From contig NC_077227.1 of assembly GCF_027887165.1 (NCBI RefSeq), positions 346,609,707-346,673,706 on the forward strand: a DNA stretch of 64,000 nucleotides, given 5' to 3'. How positions within the stretch are numbered: position 1 is the stretch's first letter; each line of letters starts with the position of its first letter. This document shows positions 23,302 through 35,700 of the stretch, piece after piece. A program made the translations under genes and the position numbers. The stretch is from Monodelphis domestica (lineage: Eukaryota; Chordata; Mammalia; Didelphimorphia; Didelphidae). The notes beneath the pieces are model-generated. The model saw nothing but the letters and a program-made list of their open reading frames with translations, was not told the DNA's origin and searched no databases.

Positions 23302-26300
23302 CTGAAAGAAACAAACCTGAGAATTGGTTACTGCTTCAACACAGGCCCATCATATCCACAAATGGGGCGAAGCGAGGAAAGGGGGGGAAGGGTCTAGTCA
23401 AAGATTTCAGAACAGTACCACAAATGGCTAATAATAAAGTAGAAGCAATGACTAGACCATAGACTTATAATAGCCAGCATTTCTATTGTTCTTTAAGGTT
23501 TGAAAAACATTTTATATAAATTATGTCTTTCAGTCCTTACAAGAACCCTGGGAAGTAGGTGTTATCATCCCCATTTTACAGATGAGTAAATTGAGGCAGG
23601 CAGAAATTAGATGACTTGCTCTGCACCATGCAGCTAGTAAGTGTCTAAAGTAGGACTGAAATCAGGTCTTCCTCACTCTAGGGCTAGCTCTTTATGCACC
23701 AATATCTAGATGTCTATATGTATGGGAATTCATCTTGTCCTATATAACTAATCATTTTAAAGACTAAGATAGACAAATACTTTCCAATCTCTGCAGCACT
23801 TTTCATGACAGTCCAATGTGATATGTGGTCATTAATTTTAGTGGATTAAAATTAGTTTTATTTGGAATCTTTCACTGATAGTTTATAAGCTCTGTCAATT
23901 CAAAAGCCTTCTTCTAGTTTTCTTAGGCACTGGATTAGTTAATCCTATCATCTTGAGACTCCCTTTCCTATCTTGGAACTTTCTCAGTATCATTTTCCCT
24001 CTTCTTTCTTCATCCCACTGTTCACTACCACCATACTGAAGGATTTGGGTGTGTATTAATCCTTACAATTCTTCCTAGAAGTAAAGTGGACTAAATCTTT
24101 TTCAGGGAAATATTGGTTCGCTGAAATAAAACCAGTGCAGTTGGCAAAAGATGTTTGAGGAATCCCAATGAACTTATTTTGTAATGAATTGTTGACTTAT
24201 GTTCCTTGATTCATTGATGAGAGAGAGCCTGAGGAATGTTAACATTTTCCCTATTATTGTTCAAAAACTATGAAGTATGTTTTTCAAAAAGGTATCTTGG
24301 GGGGGGGGGGGGGGAATATTGCCAATCTACATTTTTCTCAAAAATCTGTTTTCATAGCCAAACTTGGACCTGATTCATTCAGTAAAAATTTTGAGATTTT
24401 GATGTGCCACAAGTAGGAATTCCCATTTCTACCACTAGCAATATCTCATACCCTAAATCTAGAGGATTTTAATGTCTGTACACTTTACAGTGTTATTCCT
24501 AAGTGAACCATAAGGAGGAAATGATAGTTCACATTCATAGAGGACTTTACTGTTTACCAAGCACTTCTTCCCTCACCACAATCCTGTGAGACAAGAAGTA
24601 TACTTATACCCCCAATTTCCAGATGTGGAAACTGAGGCTGAGATCCCCACATGTTAAATGGGAATAAATAAAAATTAGCTGCCTGAAGTAACACACCTAG
24701 TAAGGAAACCAAAGTGCTCTTTAGCATGACCTTACTTCTTAAGAATTAGCTTCCAATTTCTTGAATGATTTATAAGTAATTTGCTTCCTTCTCAATACAA
24801 ATCAAAAACCAAGGAAACAGAGATAATTCTAGATGGAACTTAGATTTTTGATTTTTCTCTCAGGGTCTGTTTTCCCCATCCTTCTTTTTCGATTTTTTTC
24901 TTTAAAAAAAAGACAAATAATGTGTCTCAATGGAAACCAAGGTTCCGAGTAAAATCACATAAAGCATACAGAAGTCCCAGTGATTTATGATATCAAGTCA
25001 AGTGAGCACACATTTTTTTCTCCATGTTTCATTGCAACTGAGTTCAATTTTCTTTCCTCTTCATTCTTTCTTTTTTTCCAATATAGCTAATATATGGGTT
25101 CAAGGATTATTCTGCCTTTCATACATACACCCTGCTCTTTTATAAAGGTCCCCGATAGCTTTACTCTTCCATGTAATAGAACAAAAAGTAACTCAGTCAG
25201 TAGAGATTCCTTGGTGATCTTTGGCCTTTTAAAAAATAAAACTTTTCCAGGAGATAAGGAAACAAGTAGCATTTTAAAACACAGTTTAGGAGCACGCAGG
25301 TAGCACAGTGGATAGAGCTCTAGGCCTGGAGGGTAGGTCCTGCATTCAAATCAACCTCAAACACTTCCTAGCTAGGTAACCCTGGGCAAGTCTCTCAACC
25401 CCATTGCCTAACCCTTGCTCATTTTCTATCTTAGAATTGATATTAGGACAGAAGGTAAAGGTTTAAAAAAAATTAGTTTAGATGGAAGGTAAATGAAGTG
25501 AAAACTTTTAGCATGCCTTCTTGTCTTAATTTGTAGCATTGTTTCTAAAACCCACAAGTCTCTCAAAACTAAACTTAAAAATAATTATTAAGCCAGATTT
25601 GCTGACAGACACATTAATCTAGGCCTGGTTTTTCCTGATGACTCTTTTTTTTAACAAATAAGGCACCTGAACCCCTCCAAAGGAAGGATTCAGACCCACA
25701 TTTGTCAAGCAGTAGCTCGCACTCTCTATCCATTGTAGCACACTGTCTCCCCATCCAAAATTTGAATAAAATCAGAGTCTCTCCTGAACAATAACTATTG
25801 CTCCTACTATATGAAAATATGTGGGAAAACCATAGATTATTATGATTCTAGAACTGGATGGAACTTCCCAAAGTAGAACTATCCAGTTACCTGCTTATAG
25901 ACAAATGACCAGGACATATACCTTTCTACTCTTTTCTTGGCTATCCCTAGAGATGTGAAATTGAAAACATCCTCTGGTCACCTAAAAAACAAGTTTTCTT
26001 TATATTCAAAAGAAGTCTCTCTTGTTTTATTTGTGCTGATGATTGATTTTCCAAGGACATGAAAAGCTTCTCAGTATCACTTGCTCAAAGACAGACCTTT
26101 CTTACACTAGAAAATAATGAAGTCATGGACCCCTTCATCACATCATATCTCCCTTGAGGGCGGGGACAATATTCTTATCCCCAATGCAAAGCTTTGTATA
26201 GAGTAAGTATTTAATAATTTTATGAATAAATAGTAAATAATTTCTATTCCTTTTATCCTTTTTTCAAGGAATCTGTCTTCTGAGACTTTTATCGTTTTCC

Positions 26301-29300
26301 CTCTTCTGTGAAATCTTCCTAGTATATCCTCTTAAATAGAGGGTATCTTGCTTTTGTTTTTTAGACAGCTTGGCATAATAGATGGGGGATCAACTCTGGA
26401 GTGATCCTAGGCAAATTATTCAAATTCTCATGGACTTGAGGCAAATCTCTAATACTATAAATAAAAGGCTGCCTATCTATGGCTGTTAAGGAAGTTTCCA
26501 CAGTGAAAAAATCAAAGATCTGAAAATCTCAACCCTCCCCCCATTAATAGTACAGAAGTATAGATATGTACATCAACAATTCATCACTGATGAAATCACA
26601 GGACTAAAAAATTAAAATCTTCATTTTAGAAATATGATGATGTAATCTAGTGGTTCTCAAACTTTTTAGTGTCAGGACCCCTTTATACTCTTAAATATTT
26701 TGGAGGGAATCCTCCCTCAAGAACCTGTGTTTATGTGGGTTATATCTATTGATATTTATTATAGTGAAAATGAAAACATCTTACTGTTACTATGAAAACA
26801 GTTTGGGCTTTGGGCATCCTCTGATAGGAACTTGGGGAGTCCAAGGGATCCCTAAACCATACTTGAGAACTGCTACTATAATGGATAGATAGCATTCTGG
26901 CCTTGAATATCTCTGACCTTGAATGTGAGAAAGATCTGGATTCAAATTGTCATTTTGACTCTTAGTAGCTGTGTAACCATAAACAAGTCACAAAACCCTG
27001 CCTAAGTCTCAGTTTCCTCATCTGTAATATAAGAACAAAATACCTAGTTCACAAAATTGTTTTAAGGATTAGATGTCTAGAAAGCTCTTTGAAAACTGTA
27101 TAGCATCAAATTATTTTCAGTCATCATTTTTTAAAGTCCAGGGACCAAGGTAGCATACAATATGCCAGTAATAATCTGTGCAATGCATGATAACGGTTTT
27201 ATGTATTAGTGTTATTGTGCTTATGTGTCTAAATAGGGACATATGATAATGACTTCCTGAGAACAGTACTCCATCAATATAGACAGCATGTGATAATTAC
27301 TATAACTGATGATATTGAAATATAAAGCAGGGTCCTAGAAATGAAAGTATATCCATCCTTCTCCCATATCTGGTCTCAAAGGCTTGTTTTACTTTAAATG
27401 GCCACTTTTGCATATGGCAAACCTAGAACTTTTGATTAATTACTAATCAGTTACATCTCTCTTTGCATCTCTCACATAACTAGTACACTACCTATAATAG
27501 GTTCTCAATAGATATTTGATTGCTTGATCAATCCCTCATCCCTTTTTTCTTCTCTCTTCTCTTCCTGATTATTCCTGTGTAGCAGATAAAGCCATCTGCT
27601 ACACAGGCAACTGCTTTCTCATTCCTCCTTTCTTCAAAGAAAATGCACATTAGAATGTTTGTTGAACATTGAATTAAATTATTGAAGAATGTACTAAACA
27701 ATAATGAATTTCATCATCCATTTCTAATATTTTTAAAAGACCATTTTTGTTCAAAAATTGCTACGTACTCTTGAGCAAAATACCTCACCTATGTGATGCC
27801 AAGCTTCTTCATTGTGTAAAGTGAGAGGATTTGTTGAGATAAGGTAGATATAGCTAGCATTACATAGCATGTTTGCAAAGTGCTTTATAAATGTTATTGT
27901 TTATAAATTTTATAGGTATGTATACATATATCATGTTGTTGTTCAGTCATTTTCAGTAATGTCCAGTTCTTTGTGATCCTATTTGGAATTTACTTGGCAG
28001 AGATATTGGAGTGGTTTGTCATATTCTTTTCCAGCTTGCTTTAAAGATGAGGAAACTGAAGCAAATGAGGTTAGGTGACTTCCTCTGGGTCTCAGTGCCA
28101 GTAAGTGTCTGAGGCTAGATTTGGATTTAGGTCTTTCTTACTCTAGGCCTGATGCCCTATCCATTATGCCACCTAGCTGTCCCATACTTTTGTGTATTTA
28201 CACAAAATATATGTATTATGTAATATAATATGTATTTATAAATATAAACATTTTAATATAAATATGATAAATTCCATTCTCACAATTACATCCATTTTAC
28301 AGATGAGAAAACTGAAGCAGACAGAGGTTAGATGACTTACCCTAGATCTATAAGATATACTTAGTGATTAGATGATTTCCTAAAGTTATATATGTCTAAG
28401 ATTATAATCACAAGCTGAAAATAATGTACTAAAAATATTCATATAGCATTTGATTTTTTTTTCATCCCAGGAATGTGAAGAGATTAAAAAAAAACCATAA
28501 ATCACCATAAAATCAAGCAAAACCATAAGATTCTTCATCTGAACAAAGCTTTATTGCCCAGGATCAGCTGTTTAAAGACCCAATTAACGGATGTCTGCCC
28601 AGAGCAAAGAATGACTTCAAAACAGAGGTAGGCAATCTTGACTTCAGAGGCCTGGAGATAAAACATGCCTCCCTTCTCTCAGCAGAGGGATGGTAGACTG
28701 TGGGTACAGAGTGAGGAATATGTTATCAGAGAGGGCCAATATATTGGCTTGTTTTGCTTAATTGTACTTTTTTTTTACAAGGGAGGGCAATATGTGGTAG
28801 ATTGATTATAGAGTGAAAGCAATGTAAAAAGTCACAAATAAATATTTTCTAAATATAGGCTCTTAGTGTGGTAATAACAGCTCACATTTATGTGGTGTGC
28901 TAACATTTATGAAGCATTTTAACTGTAAAATAAAATGGGCAAAAGTTGTCATTTATAGTTTTTTTCCTAGTTTAGTTACCAATTGCATTACTTTACAGCC
29001 ATATTCTCTATTGGTCTATGTGCTTTTAGAAAAGATACTTCCTTTGGAAAATTCAAAAAGTTTATAACTCACTTAAAAGATGTTTGCATTTTTCTCGTGG
29101 TCTTTCTTAAACCATAATGCAGTATCTGTAGTGGTGACCTTTGTAAGGACTGAAGTAACTAAAATATGGGAAATGACATTGGAAAGACTCTAAAAATCAT
29201 GGTGGTCTCTGTGGTGGCAGTCCCTATGGCAGAAATTCAATCACAACCCACTTTGCTATACCTGGATATATTGGTTGTGGACAAATGTGTTTTCTGCTTC

Positions 29301-29685
29301 TGGCAGTGGGCCATCAGTTTGATCGCTGTCTCCATCACCCTCTTCTTTGCTCACCAGGAACTGTTCCTCTCCCTCTTCTCCCTTCTGGAGGACTTTTCTC
29401 ATGAAGTCTTTTTTGTCCATTGAAGTTCGGATGATTTTCAGGTTATTAGTGTAGATGATTATCTTGCCAAAATCTATAATAGCTGGGGACTACAGAGAGT
29501 GAAAATGAGCACAGCTTTTGTGCTGAATTCCCCAGTGAATAAGATGAGAGTGGGAAAACAATTAGCTCTAACAACTAGACTAAAGATCTACAGTTTTACA
29601 TGTGCCAATTAGAAAAGTGAGAGGGAGAGAGAAAATGAAAGAGAGAAGAGGGAGAAGAAGAGGTGGGAAGTGAGAAAGGGAAGAA

Positions 29686-29772
<87 letters not shown>

Positions 29773-32700
29773 AGAAGAATGGAAGAAGAGTCAGAGGGGA
29801 AGAAAAAGGAAAGGGAGAAAAAAGGAAAGGAGGAAGGAGAGAAAGAGAAAAGAAGGAGAAGAGGGAAGTAAATAGAAGAAGGAAGAAAAGGTACAGAGAA
29901 GAGGAATGAGAGGGGGAGAGAGAGGAAAGATTGAAGAAGAAGGGGAAAGGATCAAAGAAAAGGAGGAAGGAGAGAGAGAGAGAGAAGGAGGAGAAGCAGG
30001 AGGAGGGATTTAAATGGAAGGAGAAAAATAGGTATAGAGAAGAGGAGAAGCAGGAAGGAAGAGAAAGAGAATGGAAGGGAAAGAAGAAGAGGCGTTCCAA
30101 AGGTATTTTCAGTGACTCGGTCTCCAAATAGAACATGATATGCTTTTCCCTCTCATTCCATACATTTCATACCCTGCCCAAATCCACTGTGAGGTACTAA
30201 AAATAAGTTTGGAGGTTTTTAAATGCAGGTGTAAGTTTTTTTCTTCCTGACCCAGTCCTGGAGATAAGTGTAAAAGTAACAGGAGAAAGACTTTTTATAG
30301 GAGTCACAATTTCAGCCAAGCATAGTAAACAGAAGGCCAGATTCAGCCAAGCCTCAGTATTAATACAAATGTAACCAAAGGAAATAAAGGATAATCTTAA
30401 CTTCAAAGAGTCTTCAAGAGAGGAGGCAGGTCAGCTCCACCGAGCCTTTTGGGAATGTCTGATATGGGGGCACATCTACCAACTGAGCCTAACATGAGTT
30501 TATTTAACCTAGTTATAGTTCACTTCTCAAACTTGTCCTATGTCAGACCTAAACAGAACCAGTAAAGGTTACTTTTTAAAACCTTTATCTTCAGTTTTAG
30601 AATCAATACCAAGTATAGTTCTAAGGCAAACGAGCGGTAATGGCTAGGTAATTGGGGTTAAGTCAATTGCCCAGGGTCACACAACTTGGAAGTGTCTTGA
30701 GGTCACATTTGAACCCAGGACCTCCCATCTCCAAGCCTAATTCTCTATCCACTAAGCCACCTAGCTGTCCCTTCACTGAAGGTTATTCATGAAAATAACA
30801 TTACGGATGATGACTAATTCCTCTTAAAAAAAAAATTCTGCCCTGTTGTTTTTCCTTTGATGAACTATCCTATAGGGGTGATAAACCACCAGCATCTAAT
30901 TTTCCAGATAAATAACATAAAAAATGTGAAAGGCAGTGGATAATGGGGAAGAGCCTTGACAATTATGACATGCAACCTGGTATAGTACTGTACTTGGAGT
31001 CAGGAAGACTTGAGTTCAAATGACATTTCAGGCACTTAATAGCATTGTGAATCTAAAGAAGCTTCTCGGTGGCTCAGTTAGTTCATCTATAAATTGAGAA
31101 GGTTGGACTCAATGGCTTTTAAGCTCCATTCCATTTCCAAATCTATTGTTTTAAAACTGGAGCACTTGGATTTGAATCCTGACTTAATAGAGTGTTACCT
31201 TATTCAAATCATTCAACCATTCTGGACTATATATACTTTTGTCTGTAAATTTCAAGAGTTGAACTAAATCACTTCTGGAATCTCTTCTAACACTAAATCT
31301 CTGCAAAGGTAATCTCATACAAATAAGTTCTAGGATCATAAAATTGAATTTAGCAAATGTTCCTTTACCCTATTATGTTCAAAGCCCTTTGCCAGATTCT
31401 ATGAGCAATAAAAGGGGGGAAAAGACAGGAGTTTGTCTTTGCAAAGTGAAGAAAATAAAGCATTAACAACAACCATTATAGAACAAGGCTAGATACAAAA
31501 GTACAGTAAGAGAGATACAAAGGGAAGGGGTGGTGGGGGGGTTGGGGGGAGGAAAAGAAAATGATCTGTTTCCAATGAACAATGTATGAAAATGACCAAA
31601 TAAAATAATGTTTTAAAAAAAAGAGAGATACAAAGAATGGTGGGTTCTCAATAGCATGAGTGATCATCTAGGGTGGTGGGGTCAAGGAAGGCTACCTGGA
31701 GGAGGTACAATTTGAGTTGAACATTTAAAGATCAAAAGGAACTGGACAGGTAGAGAAGAGAAAGAAGATATTTCAGTAAGAGCAAACAAAGGAATAGGGA
31801 TCACAAAATTCATTTAGGTATATTTTACAAATTTAAAAAAAAAAGAACCTGACATTCAATAGTGTACATATTTTTATCCTCCTAAAGAACAGTTTAAGTC
31901 AGTTTAACTAACTAATACAGAATTACATATCATTTTCAAAGAATCATATTGTAACCACAACAAACTTAATCTGGACCTCCTTTTAGCCGGTCTTACACAT
32001 TTTAATATCCCTTTAAATTGACCTTGAAATACACTGTCCTGGCTAGAGAGGACAATCTTCTAAAGCCACAAGTTTTCCTGTTGCCTCCTGTCTTCCTCAA
32101 GGGATCATGTAGCAGAGGTCATTTCTTATTGTTTAATGCAAATTGGAATCCTGTTTCACTGTTCTGTATCGGTTTCTAAGCACTGAGAGATAAGGGTGGT
32201 GGCACTTTTTGAAGGCTCCATTTCCCTTCCAGTGGTAAGTAGTCAAAGAGGTTAGTTGGGTTCTAATAAAGTTCTCCCGCTGTTAGAGCTGTTTTGAAAA
32301 AGGCAAACTGAAAGGCCATAAAGGGGTCATCTGATCAAACCCTTTCCTTCCAAATGGGTCACAGTCTAAAGCAAGGGTTCTTACCTTGTGATCAGTGGAT
32401 TTGTATTGCTGTTATTTAATATTTTGATAACGATATTTTAATCACTGATTTCCTTTGGATTTTATGCATTTAGAAATTATTCTGATGAGTCCATAGGCTG
32501 CACTAGCCTACCAAAGGGGCATATGGTTCAGAAAGGTTTAAGAGCCCTTGATCTTTATTATCTAAGGCAGATGCCCTTTTATTCTAGTTTTATTTCCAAA
32601 GATAAATATTCCACTTGCTCAACTGATATACTATTCTAATATTCAGTCACCTTGAAAGCCAAGAAGTCCTCTCTGTATCTAAGGAAACTCTCTCCATGTA

Positions 32701-35700
32701 ACTTGAGTCCATGGGATCTTATTTCACATATTATGGGAATGAAGATGGACTGCCTTGTGTACTCATTCTATCCATTGGAGTTCAGAATGATCAAGTACTT
32801 CCCTTTTCACAGTGCCCAGCATAAAAATATTAGTGTAGTTGTGGTTTTTTATAATCAATATTTATTGGAGATGAGCACCCTGGAAGTCTCTATTAAAGGT
32901 CATTTATTCTACCTTTCATCTTGTCTTTACAGGCTAACTGATGTGATAAGAAAGGATTTCTCATTTTGCTATTTCTCAGAGGACCTATTTTCTATCACTT
33001 AAATAATTCTGCATTGTCCTCTAGCTTCCTTTTTTCATCTTATAATAAAGGTTCTCAAAATCTTAGAATTGCAAGAGTTAGAAGGAACCACAACTCCAGC
33101 CATCTAATTCAGCCTATACCAAAAGAAATTCACTTTACAACATATATAACTATTTGTCCAGAATTTAATCAAAGACCAATAATAAGAGGGAACTCAGTAT
33201 TTGCTGAGACAGTCCATTACACTTTTAGACAGCATTAATTATTAGAAAGATTTTTCTTATATAAAACCCAAACTTTCCTTTTTGCAATTTTTACCTCCTC
33301 ATTCCAGCTCTCTGCTCCTAGTTCTACTCTCTGAGATCAAATAGGAAAAAAAACCTCATCTTTCTTCCACAAGACAGGTTTCATTTATTTAAAAATCATT
33401 ATTATATGTCTCCCCTCCTCACCCCACCCCCAATATGAGTCTTTTCTTCTCCAGGCTAAACATCCCCATTTCCTTCAGCCAGGGTTCAAATGGCATCAAC
33501 CTGGTTATCCTGATTCACTTCCTCTGGATACTCTTCAGGTTATCAATGTCCTTCCTAAAATGTGGCACCCAGAACTGAACATGATACTATGGATGTGGTC
33601 TCACTGAGGCAAAGTACACCAAAACTATCACCTCCCTGGTCCTGGATGCTATGCCTCTCTTAACACAGCCCATGATGTTAGCTTTCTTGGCTGATACATC
33701 CCACTGTTGTCTCAACGTGAGTTTGCAGTCTACTAAATCCCAAGATTTTTGACTGACAGAACCCCAAGCCTGAACTGCTCTCCCTCCTCAATAATATCTC
33801 CTGGTTTTTCTGACTTACCTGAGGTTTTAGCTAAAATCCTACTATCTGTAAAAAGCTATTCCCTATGCCCCTTAATGATATCTCCTACCATCTGAGATTG
33901 TCTCCAATTTGTCCTGTTCAAATCTTGTTAGTATTTAGTGGTTTGCATGTTGTCTCCCCCATTAGACTATGAGCTTCTTGAGAGCAGGGACTATTTTTGC
34001 TTATCTTGGTATCCTTATTGTTTGGCTAAGCTATAGACCAGTGCTCTGGAACACTTTAACTTCTTAATAAATGCTTCTTGACTTGATTTGGTAGACATTT
34101 GGGAGCAGATAACATAAAGATAATGTTTAAACAAAAGTATGGAGGTGAAAAAATAGAAGAGCTTTTAATAATTGTTCTAGTTTAACTAAAGCATATGTAA
34201 ACCAGAGGAATGTAGCTGAGATAATACTGGAAAGGTAAGAGCAAGTTAGGAAGGGCCTTGGATATGAATTGGATTTTATTCTGTATACAATGGGAAACCA
34301 TTAAAAGTTTTTAGCAGGGACAAGATATAATCATAAGTAAATGTGCAATAGGAAGAAAAAAGTACTGCTAGTTAGTATTTGAGATTCATTAGAAAGAGAA
34401 GACACTGAATAAATGAGAACTATATAAGGAGGCTGCCTCAGCAAAAAGGGCTGAGAGTGCTGAACTAGAAGATTGTTAGTAAGAATGAAAATATGGGAAT
34501 GGATTTGAAAGCATGGAATTGGAATGAGTACAAAACTGATGAATTTCAAACTTCCCTTCAGAATGATGGGGTGATGGTATGACTCAGAAAATTTCTGACC
34601 TAGGTCCTGAGGTTTTTAGGGAACCTTTTCAAAATAATGATGATAATGATGATAGCTAACATTTAGATAGCATTTATGCGCCAGACATTCTGCTAGGTAC
34701 TTTACAGTAATAATCTCATTTGATTCCCACATTAACTCTGGGAGGATAATGCTATTTTTATTCCCATTTTATAGATGAGGAATCTGAGGCAAATGAAGGC
34801 TAAAGGATTTCTCCATAGTCACACTGCTAGTAAGTATCTGAATTCAAGTCTTCCTATCCAAAGGCCCAACATTCTATCCACTGCACCATCACCTGACTTA
34901 GGAGTACTGAACAAATTAACATTTTCTTCACTGATTCTGCATGTCTTATGAAAACTGAAATCATTTAAAATATCATAATAAACTTTGATCACTTACATTC
35001 TGTAAAAATATTATAATAAAATCTACTTAATTTGATGAATATGGATATGCCTAAATCATACTTTTATAATCTTCATTAAAAGTTTGTTTTTCCTTAAACA
35101 CATATTCTGGGTTATTCCCTTAGCCTAGAATATGATAAGTACTTAATAAATGCTTGTGGACTTTAGCAAATTAATGAAAATGAGTAAATATCCTTTACAT
35201 TTTATACTTCCTAGATGAGAAAGTACTCTGGTGTCTTATGCATCAATAATATTTTAAGTATCATAGATCTAAACTTTGAGGGGACCTCAAAGGTTATCTA
35301 GTTAAACATTTTTACAGGAGAGACTAAGGGTAAGAGAGATTAAATGACTTACTCAATGTCATAAAGACAATATGTAGATGGCAGAGGTGGAATTCAAACA
35401 TAGATCCCATAAATCCAAGTTCAGAGAGGAAGGTTCAATGGTCTTTTTATTGTACCACACTGCCTCCCTCAGTACATTATAGAAAAGTATTTCATCCAAA
35501 GTGGCAATTACAGGCTTAATGGGCAGAGAGCATACCTACTCATTCTATAAGTTTTTTAAAATCAGTAAATACTTCCCAAAACTTTGTAGTCCTTAAAATA
35601 AATAAACTTGTGTTTATTTATAATATTAGGATACTGAAAATCATGGATCATATGAAAACTTCATTTTTACTATCACTTTAAGCACCATCTTTTCTTAATG

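Noticed and set aside
29166..29423. 85-codon plus-strand frame
   Set aside because: Antisense shadow of GRXCR2 exon 2.
29609..30136. 175-codon Ser/Phe/Leu-rich minus frame and Arg/Glu-rich plus frames
   Set aside because: They are translations of the GA-rich repeat and have no protein character.
32652..33002. 116-codon plus frame in GRXCR2 intron 1
   Set aside because: No domain, no splice context, and on the opposite strand to the gene.
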